The notes under the pieces were generated by a model. The model did not search any database and had not been told where the DNA came from. It saw nothing but the letters and a program-made list of their open reading frames with translations. 12,216 bases of DNA, taken from NCBI GenBank assembly GCA_902772625.1, contig CACYBP010000016.1:1-12216 (forward strand), written 5' to 3'. Below are positions 1 through 7,355 of the stretch, in pieces. The stretch is from Oscillospiraceae bacterium. GTDB lineage: Bacteria > Bacillota > Clostridia > Oscillospirales > QAMX01. Positions within the stretch are counted from its first letter, which is position 1. Every line of letters begins with the position of its first letter. A program made the position numbers and the translations under genes.

Positions 1-432
1 AAAAGCGATCCCGCGGGATATATCGCCGGGATGAAGGGGGAGGATCCCGATCTCGCGGCGCATTTCACCGTCCTGAAGGCCCGCGGCAGGGCTCTTTTCG
101 GGGAGCCTGTGGACACGGTCTTCGGCGAGGTCCCAAAGGAGGCGTATCTTGAAAGCATCCGGGGCGACGTGGAGAACGCGGAGGAAGAGCTTTCAAAGGA
201 TCCGGTCTATCTGACCCTGAATCTCTGCCGGGTGCTGGCCTTCAAAAGGGAAGGCCTGATCCTCTCCAAGGCCGAGGGAGGCGAATGGGCCGTGAAAAAT
301 CTGCCGGAATCGCTTCGTGCCTTCGTGAAAGGGGCGATGGAGGATTACCGGGGCGGCGCGCCCTTTGCCCCGGACCCCGATGAAAGCGGGCGGTTTGCGC
401 GCGCGCTGCTTCCGGAGATCCGAAAAGACTGA
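1..432 (+). CDS. DUF4111/ANT-type nucleotidyltransferase homologue, C-terminal part (5' end outside window)
   Basis: The frame is open from base 1, so the gene starts before the window; 143 residues are visible, ending at TGA 430-432. The visible part resembles the helical DUF4111 domain that follows the nucleotidyltransferase domain in ANT(3'')/ANT(9) (AadA-type) enzymes. Recognisable blocks are DPDLAAHFTVLKARG, the FGEPV and VFGEVP segments, the SIRGDVENAEEEL stretch, PVYLTLNLCRVLA, and SKAEGGEWAVKNLP. In characterised members this domain helps bind the aminoglycoside while the missing N-terminal domain transfers AMP. The catalytic Asp residues cannot be checked. Only 56 bases, with no terminator, separate it from the alpha-galactosidase-like gene, so it is probably in the same operon. 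Whether it confers resistance is unknown; many chromosomal homologues have no proven drug substrate. The family call is fairly good and the function open. Confidence 0.65.
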   Translation, partial: KSDPAGYIAGMKGEDPDLAAHFTVLKARGRALFGEPVDTVFGEVPKEAYLESIRGDVENAEEELSKDPVYLTLNLCRVLAFKREGLILSKAEGGEWAVKNLPESLRAFVKGAMEDYRGGAPFAPDPDESGRFARALLPEIRKD

Positions 433-472
433 ATCGAAGAAAGACGGTTCTCATAACGAAAACGTGAACCGA

Positions 473-491
473 GAAAGGCGGGATCGCGTTG
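473..491 (+). promoter_or_regulatory. Ribosome binding site and TTG start of the GH36-like gene
   Basis: A GAAAGG box at 473-478 is followed by 10 bases and TTG at 489-491. With the in-frame stop at 465-467, this fixes the non-ATG start. Confidence 0.7.
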
Positions 492-2411
492 ACCTTTAAA
501 GACTGCTATCTGGAAAGAGAAGAAAACGGGCTCAGGATCGGCAATTCCCGGATCGAAAGGACCTTCCGGATCGAGGAGGGAAGGCTCGTTTCCGGGGGCC
601 TCTTTGAAAAACAGAGCGGCGTATGGGCGTCTTCCCCGGCGCCTTTGCCGCTTCCCACGGGAGAGATCAGAAGCTTTTCGGCGAGCGTCCGCGTCAGCGA
701 CGACGGCGGCCTTTCGGAGGAATACCTCGCTTCGGAGATCACGCTTGCGGGGGAGGACCGGATCGCGGAGCTGATCCTGGAGATCTTTCCCGATTCGCCT
801 TTTCTTTCCTCCCGGTTCCTCTTCAGGGGAAAACCGCTTGAGGATCCCGGAAGGGAATTTGACACGGTGGAAAAGCTCCGGCTCCCGTCCCGCCACGTCC
901 GGGTGGATTCGGTCGAGCTTTTTGAAAACAGCGACTACTGCGATACCCTTGTGAAGCGGGAACGCGATCTTCCGTATCCGCGCCATCCCAACCGCTACAG
1001 GGGGGATATCTTCCTCCTGACGCCGCTTGCCGGAGGTCCGGCGCTCTTTCTTGCCAAGGCCGCGCCCTGCGGAAAATCGCACCTTCTGCGGCCTGACGTC
1101 ACCCTGTGCGTGGAAAGAGGGGAGGCGTCCCTTTTCGGGACCGGCGTGGATCTCGCCCGCCTTTCTCCCGGTGAGGAGGCCGAGGCCTACGGCGCGGTCA
1201 CGGGCGCGGGCGACCCCGCGGCTCTCCCCGGAGAGTATAAAAGGCTGCTCTCCCGGAAGCGGAAGGGAGAGGGGACGCTTCTTGCGATGATCAACACCTG
1301 GGGCGACCGGAACTGTGAAAAATCACTCTCGGACGGCTTCATCAAAGCGGAACTTGAAGCCGGAGAAAAGCTCGGCGCCGACGTCCTGACCATCGACGAC
1401 GGCTGGAACAAGGGCGCCATCGCCGATCCCGACCGGTACATGGAGCATATCTGGGAGGGCTATCACGAGGCGGCGGCCGATTACTGGTCAATCGATCCCG
1501 TAAGGTTCCCCGCGGGCTTCGCCCCCGCGGCGGCCGAGGCGAAAAAGCGCGGGATAGCGCTCGGACTCTGGTTCTGCCCCGATCCCGCGAACGACTTTGA
1601 AAACTGGGAAAAGGATGCCGCGATCCTGGAGGGACTCTATAAAGCCTACGGCATCCGGTATTATAAGCTGGACGGCGTCACCCTCCGAACCAAACGCGGC
1701 GAAAGGAATCTTCAGAACCTTCTGGAAAGGCTTACCTCCGACGGCTTTACTCTGCAGCTGGACGTCACGGCTCTGGAACGGTTCGGGTATCTTTTCAAGG
1801 CCGGATACGGCGTCCAGTTCGTGGAGAACCGGTATACCGACTGGGGCAATTATTTCCCGTACCGCACCCTGCGGAATCTCTGGATGCTTGCGGAGGTGCT
1901 CCCGGCGAACATGCTCCAGTTCGAGGTGCTGAATCCCCGGCGGCACCCGGAAAAATACGCAAGCGAGCCCTTTGATCCCGTAAACTACGAGATCGATTAT
2001 CTCTTCGCCTCGGTGATGGTCTCCCATCCGCTTTTGTGGTTCGAGGCGTCGAACCTCTTCCCGGAGGACGCTTTGCGGCTGAAAAGGATCATCGCGGCCT
2101 GGAAGCCGCACCGGGAAGCGCTTTTCCACGCTGAGACCGTCCCGGTGGGGGACGAGCCCGACGGAACTTCCTTTACCGGATTTCTGGCGAAAACGGGCGA
2201 AAAAGAGGGATATCTGATCCTCCTCCGGGAAAAGAACGGGAAAGACGAAGCGGTCTTCCGCCTGCCCCTTCCGGCGGGAAGGATCGAAACGGCGCTTCTC
2301 GCCTCCAACGGGGAAGGCGGGACCGGCGGGGAGATCGGCCCCGAAGGGCAGCTTACGGCGCGCTTTTCCAAAAAAAACCAGTATCTTTTCCTTCGCTACA
2401 GGCTTTCCTGA
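489..2411 (+). CDS. GH36-like (clan GH-D) alpha-galactosidase, cytoplasmic
   Basis: The protein has 640 residues and no signal peptide, and probably cleaves alpha-galactosides inside the cell. An N-terminal beta-rich domain (about 1-255) precedes a (beta/alpha)8 catalytic domain (about 262-545) and a small C-terminal beta domain. Clan GH-D hallmarks are visible: NTWGDRN at 269-275, IDDGW at 302-306, IDPVRFPAG at 335-343, LGLWFCP at 358-364 and YYKLDG at 391-396. Asp395 is the candidate nucleophile. Asp451 in ENRYTDW, 56 residues later, is the candidate acid/base, a spacing like that in characterised GH36 enzymes. The start is TTG at 489: an in-frame TGA at 465-467 closes the frame upstream, a GAAAGG box lies 10 bases before it, and the next Met is residue 267. 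It sits 52 bases before the MBL gene. Family assignment is solid; the exact glycosidic substrate is not readable. Confidence 0.8.
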   Translation: MTFKDCYLEREENGLRIGNSRIERTFRIEEGRLVSGGLFEKQSGVWASSPAPLPLPTGEIRSFSASVRVSDDGGLSEEYLASEITLAGEDRIAELILEIFPDSPFLSSRFLFRGKPLEDPGREFDTVEKLRLPSRHVRVDSVELFENSDYCDTLVKRERDLPYPRHPNRYRGDIFLLTPLAGGPALFLAKAAPCGKSHLLRPDVTLCVERGEASLFGTGVDLARLSPGEEAEAYGAVTGAGDPAALPGEYKRLLSRKRKGEGTLLAMINTWGDRNCEKSLSDGFIKAELEAGEKLGADVLTIDDGWNKGAIADPDRYMEHIWEGYHEAAADYWSIDPVRFPAGFAPAAAEAKKRGIALGLWFCPDPANDFENWEKDAAILEGLYKAYGIRYYKLDGVTLRTKRGERNLQNLLERLTSDGFTLQLDVTALERFGYLFKAGYGVQFVENRYTDWGNYFPYRTLRNLWMLAEVLPANMLQFEVLNPRRHPEKYASEPFDPVNYEIDYLFASVMVSHPLLWFEASNLFPEDALRLKRIIAAWKPHREALFHAETVPVGDEPDGTSFTGFLAKTGEKEGYLILLREKNGKDEAVFRLPLPAGRIETALLASNGEGGTGGEIGPEGQLTARFSKKNQYLFLRYRLS

Positions 2412-2417
2412 CTAACC

Positions 2418-2432
2418 CCGGTCACAGACCGG
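2418..2432. repeat. Small inverted repeat between the GH36 and MBL genes
   Basis: CCGGT and ACCGG (5-bp perfect arms, 5-base loop) lie 6 bases after the GH36 stop codon. No T-run follows, so it is not a canonical terminator. It might slow RNA decay or attenuate, or be chance in GC-rich DNA. Confidence 0.35.
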
Positions 2433-2463
2433 AACCAACGATTACCGGAAGGAGCAGATTTAC

Positions 2464-3195
2464 ATGCAGATCACGAAATCGGTCTATCTCGTATCCGGCG
2501 CGCCTTACGATCTTCTGGGCAACGTCTGGGCGATCCGCGGGGAAAAAGGCGTCGCCCTGGTGGACAGCGGCGAGCCTCCGGCCGCGGAGACGATCGAGGA
2601 GTCGCTTCGCTTCTGGGGCATGGGCGGGCTGCCGGTCACTCATCTCTTTTTGACCCACGGACACGCGGATCACGCCGGGTGCGCCCTCTACTTCCGGAAG
2701 AAGGGCGCGAAAACCGTCGTCCAGGAGGGCGACGCGCACTGGCTCCGGGAGGGTGGCTTTGCTGCGGACCGCACCCCCTACGGCGAGGGGTGGACCTACC
2801 CGCCCTGTGAGCCCGATATCGTTTTCCGGGAAAAGACCGTATTCGCCTTTGAGGATTTCCGCCTCACCGCGTACCCCCTTCCCGGTCACTCTGACGGCAG
2901 CGCCTTTTACGAGATGGAGGACATCCGGGAAAGAAGCGATGGGAGGAAAGGACGGACGGTGCTTTTCACGGGAGACACCTTCTCCTTCGACCGGGAGACC
3001 GGAGAGGATCACGTCGTCCTGTGCTGGCGGGGAAGTCCGGATTACGACCCGGTGAAGCTCAAAGAAAGCTTTGATTTCGCCGCGCAGCGTTTTTCTCCGG
3101 ACGTGATCCTTTCGGGCCACGGCATGCCGCTTCTCCGAAACGGGAACGCGGTCATCCGCGCGGCGGCGCGGAAATTCCTGAATACGTACAGATAA
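2464..3195 (+). CDS. MBL-fold metallohydrolase (glyoxalase II-like)
   Basis: This is a 243-residue cytoplasmic metallo-beta-lactamase-fold hydrolase with a complete two-metal ligand set. His65, His67, Asp69 and His70 come from THGHADH, followed by His142 (PGHSDG), Asp171 (FTGDT) and His219 (SGHGMP). The strand order (VALVDSG at about 36-42, then the HxHxDH motif, then GDT, then GHG) fits the broad glyoxalase II-like group, which acts on thioesters, lactones or phosphoesters. It is shorter than true glyoxalase II and lacks that enzyme's long C-terminal helical domain, so the substrate is unknown. A strong GGAAGGAG box at 2447-2454 lies 9 bases before the ATG. The AAC(3)-like gene follows after 33 bases, so all these genes are probably cotranscribed. 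The fold is certain; despite the family name, nothing here points to beta-lactam hydrolysis. Confidence 0.87.
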   Translation: MQITKSVYLVSGAPYDLLGNVWAIRGEKGVALVDSGEPPAAETIEESLRFWGMGGLPVTHLFLTHGHADHAGCALYFRKKGAKTVVQEGDAHWLREGGFAADRTPYGEGWTYPPCEPDIVFREKTVFAFEDFRLTAYPLPGHSDGSAFYEMEDIRERSDGRKGRTVLFTGDTFSFDRETGEDHVVLCWRGSPDYDPVKLKESFDFAAQRFSPDVILSGHGMPLLRNGNAVIRAAARKFLNTYR

Positions 3196-3213
3196 GCCGT
3201 ACTTTTCTCAAAA

Positions 3214-3231
3214 AAGGAGAGGATCCTCTTG
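3214..3231 (+). promoter_or_regulatory. Strong ribosome binding site and TTG start of the AAC(3)-like gene
   Basis: AAGGAGAGG at 3214-3222 sits 6 bases before TTG at 3229-3231. The frame upstream is closed by the MBL stop TAA at 3193-3195. The next Met (residue 37) lies inside the conserved fold, so TTG is the start. Confidence 0.8.
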
Positions 3232-4095
3232 AAGCAGGACGCGACCTTGACGCATAACGAAAAACGCGATACCCGCCCCGTCCTTGCGAAGGAAAACCTG
3301 AAAGAGGGGCTTCAAAAGCTCGGTCTCCGGGCGGGGATGAACCTGATGGTGCATTCCTCATTAAGCCGGTTCGGATACGTGGAGGGCGGCGCGGATACCG
3401 TGATCGACGCCCTTGAGGAGATCCTGACGCCAGAAGGCACCCTTCTCATGCCCTCCTTCAACCACGAGGCGCCTTACGGGGAAGGGAAGATCTTCGACGT
3501 CCGCGAAACGCCCACCGTGAACGGGATCATCCCCGACACTTTCTGGCGGCGTCCGGACGTCCTGAGAAGCGTCAACCCGACCCATCCCTTCGCCGCCTGG
3601 GGCAAAAACGCCCTGCGGTATACCGCCGATCATCAGAAGACCGACGCCATGGGCGTCGATTCGCCGCTTTACCGCCTGATGGAGGACGGAGGCTGGTGTC
3701 TGCTTCTGGGGATCGGGTACACGAGAAACACCTTCCACCACGTGGTGGAGACCTGCGAAGGCGCGCCCTGTCTCCGCGGGAGAGGCGAAGTCTATCCCGT
3801 GCGCCTTGCCGACGGGAGTGAGGCCGCGGCACACACCTGGTCTTGGCGGGACGGGGCGTGCCCCATCGACGACGGGGCGGCCTACGCGCCTTTTATGGCT
3901 GCGATCGACCGCCGCGGGAAGATCGGCGGGGCCGAGGTCACGCTTTATAAGCTGGAGGAGGGCTACAGAATCATCGCGAAATACCTCAGAGAAGGCCTCG
4001 GAGAGCTTCCGCCCTGCTCCCGCTGCGAAAGAAGACCCAGAGTATGCCGCTGGACCGTGGGAAGGGAAGAGGAAGCCCGTCTCCGGGAAAAATGA
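3229..4095 (+). CDS. AAC(3)-family N-acetyltransferase homologue
   Basis: The 288-residue protein matches the antibiotic N-acetyltransferase family (AAC(3)/YokD type), which moves acetyl from acetyl-CoA to an amine, classically the 3-amino group of 2-deoxystreptamine drugs. The typical blocks occur in order: VHSSLSRFGYVEGGADTV (41-58), EGTLLMPSF (69-77), VNPTHPFAAWG (115-125), GVDSPLYRL (142-150), and LGIGYTRNTFHHVVE (160-174), which lies in the catalytic region. The C-terminal tail holds Cys263, Cys266 and Cys273 in a CxxCxxxxxxC arrangement that could bind a metal; this is inference. The start is TTG. The gene lies between an MBL hydrolase and a putative glycoside hydrolase, which fits acetylation of an amino sugar or related amine as well as resistance. 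Family assignment is confident, substrate unknown. Confidence 0.85.
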   Translation: MKQDATLTHNEKRDTRPVLAKENLKEGLQKLGLRAGMNLMVHSSLSRFGYVEGGADTVIDALEEILTPEGTLLMPSFNHEAPYGEGKIFDVRETPTVNGIIPDTFWRRPDVLRSVNPTHPFAAWGKNALRYTADHQKTDAMGVDSPLYRLMEDGGWCLLLGIGYTRNTFHHVVETCEGAPCLRGRGEVYPVRLADGSEAAAHTWSWRDGACPIDDGAAYAPFMAAIDRRGKIGGAEVTLYKLEEGYRIIAKYLREGLGELPPCSRCERRPRVCRWTVGREEEARLREK

Positions 4096-4198
4096 GAAAA
4101 GCCCGGACGCGGCGGAGAAACCGTGTAAAAAAGACCGCGCCGCCCCGTCAGGGAGAACAGGCGGCAGACCGACTTTCACGGAGGAGCAGGAAGAAAGG

Positions 4199-5773
4199 AT
4201 GAACGAAATGTCAGTATTTCCGGTAAACCCCGTTCCGACGAAGTCTCTGGTCGTCGCGGACCTTCTCGGCGAACCGATGGACGGGCAGATCGCCGTCTGC
4301 GGCCTTGAGGGGATCGTGAACCGGACCCGGACCGAAAAGCTTTATGTGCATCATACCTACTGTGCCGACAACCGCGGCGGCTGGAACGACCCGGAGGAAC
4401 AGGGGCTTCACATGGCTCATACCGCCCTCTGGTGGCTGGACGCGGTCTATTCCGACCTTCCCCGCGAGACCCTTCTCCCGTCGGCGCATCCGGTCTATCC
4501 GATGTTTTTCGCGGCCCTCGCGCGTTACCGCGATCTGGTGCGGGGAGCGGTGATCTACGATCACGCTCTGGAACAGGCGACCATCGAGCTCGCCACGACC
4601 GTCGCAGGGCAGAAGGATTACCTGATCCTTTCGCCGGAGCTTTATGAAGAAACGCTCAAGGAGGGATACCGCTTCGGCGAGGTGGAGGATCTGCGCCGGT
4701 ACGCCTTCCCTGATGACGTTTCGTGTCTGGCCTTCGCCCTGGAAAACTGGTTCGACACGGCCGAACACAAGGTGGCTTACACCTGGTCGCATATGACCCT
4801 TGAAAAGGACAGCTGGGGCCCCGCGGGAAAGGATTACGTGGTGGCGAACCGGCTCTTCACCTTTTATCTGGATATTTTCGACGAGGAGGAGAGAAAGCAC
4901 TACGCCGACGTTTTCGACCGGTATCCTGAGGGAACGCCGATCCTCGGGTGGACCGACGAAGGCGTGGCCGACGGACTCTTCGCCGGGATGGGAAGGATGA
5001 TGATCCCCGTGATCTCGGTGGAAAACCTGACCGTCGCCTCTTCGTTCCCCTCCCAGGAGATCGTCCCGCCCGCAAAAGACTCTCCGGAGCCTGAGAAGGA
5101 CGCGGTCTACATCGTCTTCCAGGTGGCGGACGGGGACAATCTGGAGCATTCTCTGGTCTACGAGCCCTATACCCTGGCCCGGGATCCGGCCTTCGGGGAG
5201 GTCCCTGCGGCCTGGGTCGTCAATCCCGCCCTGTGCGAGCTGGCGCCGCGGCATCTTGCGTATCTTTCAAAGACGCTCCGGAAGGCCGGGCAGGAGCCGG
5301 TCGCGATGTTCAGCGACGGAAGTCCCGATCCCGACCGGTATACGGGCTTCATCCGCTATTGCCGGACCGTGGCCGGCCTGATGAAGCGCGCGGGGTTCGC
5401 CTCCATGAAGCAGATGGCCAACGGCGAGGCGGTTTCCTGGAACGTGCGGCCGCAGGTGCTCTTTTCGGGATACGCGGGAACCGATCCCCGGGGGATCGGC
5501 CCTTACGAGTACCATCTGGACGGGGAAACCCTCCATCTGGGGACCGTGCCTCTGGGAGAATGCGATCTTGCTTCAATCATCCGCGGGGCGGAAAAGCCCT
5601 TTTTCCTGTCGGTCTTCGCGGGCACGGCGTCGGATGCCGTCGCTTCCCGGATCAGCCGGAGCGCGTCGGAGCTTCTGGAGGCCCTGCCGGAGGAAAAGAT
5701 CAGATTCGTCACGCCGGCCGAAGCCGCTTTGCTTTATAAGAAGATCCGGAAAGAAAACGAAGACCGCGCCTGA
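4199..5773 (+). CDS. GxGYxYP-family putative glycoside hydrolase
   Basis: With the ATG at 4199 the protein has 524 residues and no signal peptide. It resembles the two-domain GxGYxYP family, found largely near polysaccharide-use genes but poorly characterised. Supporting segments are GLEGIVNRTRTEKLYVH (35-51), like the N-terminal domain's QGLVNR...Y region; ILGWTDEG (248-255); VADGDN (309-314), the acidic motif opening the C-terminal domain; and WVVNPALCELAP (339-350). The motif that names the family appears degenerate, with SDGSPDPDRY at 372-381 in its expected place. The frame stays open back to 3806 over the AAC(3) gene, but that part is a shadow. A GGAGGAG box at 4180-4186 sits 12 bases before ATG 4199. 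A second ATG at 4208 has an AGAAAGG box 9 bases upstream and is an alternative start. It ends the cluster before a terminator. The family call is likely but made from memory of motifs. Confidence 0.65.
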   Translation: MNEMSVFPVNPVPTKSLVVADLLGEPMDGQIAVCGLEGIVNRTRTEKLYVHHTYCADNRGGWNDPEEQGLHMAHTALWWLDAVYSDLPRETLLPSAHPVYPMFFAALARYRDLVRGAVIYDHALEQATIELATTVAGQKDYLILSPELYEETLKEGYRFGEVEDLRRYAFPDDVSCLAFALENWFDTAEHKVAYTWSHMTLEKDSWGPAGKDYVVANRLFTFYLDIFDEEERKHYADVFDRYPEGTPILGWTDEGVADGLFAGMGRMMIPVISVENLTVASSFPSQEIVPPAKDSPEPEKDAVYIVFQVADGDNLEHSLVYEPYTLARDPAFGEVPAAWVVNPALCELAPRHLAYLSKTLRKAGQEPVAMFSDGSPDPDRYTGFIRYCRTVAGLMKRAGFASMKQMANGEAVSWNVRPQVLFSGYAGTDPRGIGPYEYHLDGETLHLGTVPLGECDLASIIRGAEKPFFLSVFAGTASDAVASRISRSASELLEALPEEKIRFVTPAEAALLYKKIRKENEDRA

Positions 5774-5817
5774 AGCCCCGGAACACAGGGGACGGGATTT
5801 GATTTTATAATAAAGAG

Positions 5818-5846
5818 CGCCATCCCGCATCATACGCGGGATGGCG
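5818..5846. terminator. Bidirectional rho-independent terminator between convergent genes
   Basis: A perfect 11-bp stem (5818-5828 with 5836-5846) closes a 7-base loop. On the plus strand it is followed by TGATTTTCTCT. On the minus strand it is followed by CTCTTTATTATAAAATC. It lies between the stop codons at 5773 (+) and 5869 (-), so it probably ends transcripts from both sides. Confidence 0.85.
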
Positions 5847-5868
5847 TGATTTTCTCTGGAAACACGGC

Positions 5869-7089
5869 TCAGACGATCTGGAAGAGGTAGAATTTCAGGT
5901 AATCGCTTTCCGGCATGCCGAGGATCACGGGGTGATCGGGAGCCTGCCTTCTCGCCTCGATCAGGCGGAGCGAGACCCCGGCGTCGTCGGCGGCGCTCTT
6001 CACCGCCTCCAGAAAGAGCGCAGGCGTCATGAAGTGGGAGCAGGAGCAGGTGGCAAGCAATCCGCCCCGGGGCAGGAGGCGCATCGCGCGGTAATTGATC
6101 TCCTTATAGCCCCGCGCCGCGTCGCGCACGGTGCGGCGGCTCTTGGTGAAGGCCGGGGGGTCGAGGATCACGAAATCGTAAGGCGCGTGTTCCGCAAGAA
6201 GCTTCGGCAGAAGCTCGAACACGTCGGCCTCGATAAAATCCATCCGGTCGGAAAGCCCGTTCCGGGCCGCGTTGGCCTTCGCCATTTCGATCGCTTCTCC
6301 CGACACGTCCACGCAGGTCACTCTTTTCGCGCCGCCCAGAGCGGCGTTCAGGCCGAAGGAGCCGGTGTGGGTGAAGCAGTCGAGCACCGTCCTGTCCTTG
6401 GCGAGTCTCGCCACGGCCTGACGGTTGTATTTCTGGTCGAGAAAAAAGCCGGTCTTCTGCCCGTTTTCCAGATCCACCTCGTACCGGACGCCGTTTTCAA
6501 CGATCCCGGTCACCGGAGAGGCGGGCCGGGGCAGTCCCGGGAACCATCCCGTTTCAAGAGGCAGCCCCTCCAGACTCCGCAGATTGACGTCGTTGCGCTC
6601 GAAAAGCCCCCGGATCACGACGCCGTCTTCGGCGAGAAGCGAGACCAGCTCCTCGTAGAGCATCGCCTTGCGCGTCTCCATCCCGTAAAAGAGCACCTGG
6701 GAGACCAGAAGATCGCCGAAACGGTCCACCGTCAGCCCGGGAAGCCCGTCGGCCTCGCCGAACACCAGACGGCAGGCGGCGTAATCCGCCCCCATCACGG
6801 TCTTCCGGTAGGAAAGAGCGTAGGAAAGCCTGCGCCGGAAGAAGGCGCGGTCGAATTTGTCGTTGGGATTGCGGGAGAGAAGACGCAGCCGGATCTTGCT
6901 CTTTTCGCTGAAAAGCGCCGTGCCGAGATAGGCGCCTTTGTTCGACGCCACGTCCACGAGCCCGCCGTTTTCGATCCCGTCGGGGATCGAAAGGATCTCG
7001 GTGTCGTAGACCCAGAGAAAACCCTTGCGAAGCATGCCTTCGGCCTTCGGCGTGACGCGCGCGACGGGATAGGGGCGCTCTTTTTTCAT
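5869..7089 (-). CDS. rlmI: RlmI-like 23S rRNA (cytosine-C5)-methyltransferase with PUA domain
   Basis: This 406-residue protein matches the class I SAM-dependent RNA methyltransferase group of RlmI (YccW), which makes m5C1962 in E. coli 23S rRNA. An N-terminal PUA RNA-binding domain (about 5-75) precedes an RlmI-type linker domain that includes LVFGEADGLPGLTVDRFG (108-125). The Rossmann methyltransferase domain starts near 200. The SAM-binding loop is VLDCFTHTGSFGL (235-247), motif IV is ILDPPAF (308-314), and motif VI is TCSCS (347-351), where Cys348 or Cys350 is the candidate nucleophile. Motif IV has no Cys, as in RlmI and unlike RsmB-type enzymes. Length is close to the E. coli protein. 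AAGGTGG at 7097-7103 sits 7 bases before the ATG. It is a lone gene, convergent with the sugar cluster and divergent from the XRE gene. The exact rRNA base modified is inferred from the family. Confidence 0.85.
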   Translation of the reverse strand: MKKERPYPVARVTPKAEGMLRKGFLWVYDTEILSIPDGIENGGLVDVASNKGAYLGTALFSEKSKIRLRLLSRNPNDKFDRAFFRRRLSYALSYRKTVMGADYAACRLVFGEADGLPGLTVDRFGDLLVSQVLFYGMETRKAMLYEELVSLLAEDGVVIRGLFERNDVNLRSLEGLPLETGWFPGLPRPASPVTGIVENGVRYEVDLENGQKTGFFLDQKYNRQAVARLAKDRTVLDCFTHTGSFGLNAALGGAKRVTCVDVSGEAIEMAKANAARNGLSDRMDFIEADVFELLPKLLAEHAPYDFVILDPPAFTKSRRTVRDAARGYKEINYRAMRLLPRGGLLATCSCSHFMTPALFLEAVKSAADDAGVSLRLIEARRQAPDHPVILGMPESDYLKFYLFQIV

Positions 7090-7121
7090 ATCGGACCACC
7101 TTACTCATGTCATTGGTCTTC

Positions 7122-7150
7122 AGTTTACCATATCGCCGCCCCGGTTGCAA
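7122..7150 (-). promoter_or_regulatory. Predicted promoter of the rlmI-like gene
   Basis: Reading the minus strand, TTGCAA (7145-7150) is followed by a 17-base spacer and TAAACT (7122-7127). A TGG directly before the -10 box gives an extended -10. Each hexamer matches 4 of 6 consensus bases. It lies 33 bases upstream of the ATG. Confidence 0.55.
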
Positions 7151-7166
7151 GAGGGGGAGAGGGCTT

Positions 7167-7177
7167 GTCAAATTGAC
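7167..7177. promoter_or_regulatory. Palindrome between divergent genes, candidate operator
   Basis: GTCAA-A-TTGAC forms perfect 5-bp arms around one base. It lies between the divergent rlmI and XRE promoters, so the XRE protein or another regulator could bind it. This is position-based inference only. Confidence 0.35.
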
Positions 7178-7209
7178 CGAAAGAGAAAACCGAAAAGTGG
7201 CAATAGGTC

Positions 7210-7222
7210 ACAAAATATTTGT
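7210..7222. promoter_or_regulatory. AT-rich palindrome upstream of XRE promoter, candidate operator
   Basis: ACAAA-ATA-TTTGT has perfect 5-bp arms around three bases, 27 bases upstream of the XRE -35 box. It could be an autoregulatory operator; no footprint-like repeat supports it beyond the symmetry. Confidence 0.35.
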
Positions 7223-7249
7223 TTGCCCCGGGAAAAGTCGAAAAACCGC

Positions 7250-7278
7250 TTGCCATATTGCAATCAGTATAATATAAT
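7250..7278 (+). promoter_or_regulatory. Strong sigma-A promoter of the XRE regulator gene
   Basis: TTGCCA (7250-7255), a 17-base spacer and a consensus TATAAT (7273-7278) predict a start near 7285 and a leader of about 70 bases. TTGC and GCAA arms (7250-7263) overlap the -35 box. Two further TATAAT copies (7268-7273 and 7295-7300) lie nearby but have no well-spaced -35 box. Confidence 0.75.
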
Positions 7279-7355
7279 GCTTATACACGTTCGGTATAAT
7301 ACAGTAAAAAGCGCGGGCGCGCCCCGGTTTTTCTTTTTGAAGGTGACGGCGGATC

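Noticed and set aside
2464..3195. MBL gene as a beta-lactamase
   Set aside because: There is no signal peptide, and the ligand pattern, including Asp171 and Asp69, fits generic glyoxalase II-like hydrolases rather than secreted beta-lactamases.
4109..4143. Possible hairpin between the AAC(3)-like and GxGYxYP-like genes (GCGGCG with CGCCGC)
   Set aside because: Arms of six bases flank a loop of over 20 bases with no T-run, which is expected by chance at this GC content.
3806..4198. Upstream extension of the GxGYxYP-like frame over the AAC(3) gene
   Set aside because: The frame is open but overlaps a well-supported gene, is Arg/Pro/Ala-rich, and the ribosome binding sites point to ATG 4199 or 4208.
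5932..7176. 414-codon plus-strand open frame opposite the rlmI-like gene
   Set aside because: It is an antisense shadow of a clearly coding gene in GC-rich DNA; its protein shows no recognisable motif and spans the rlmI promoter.
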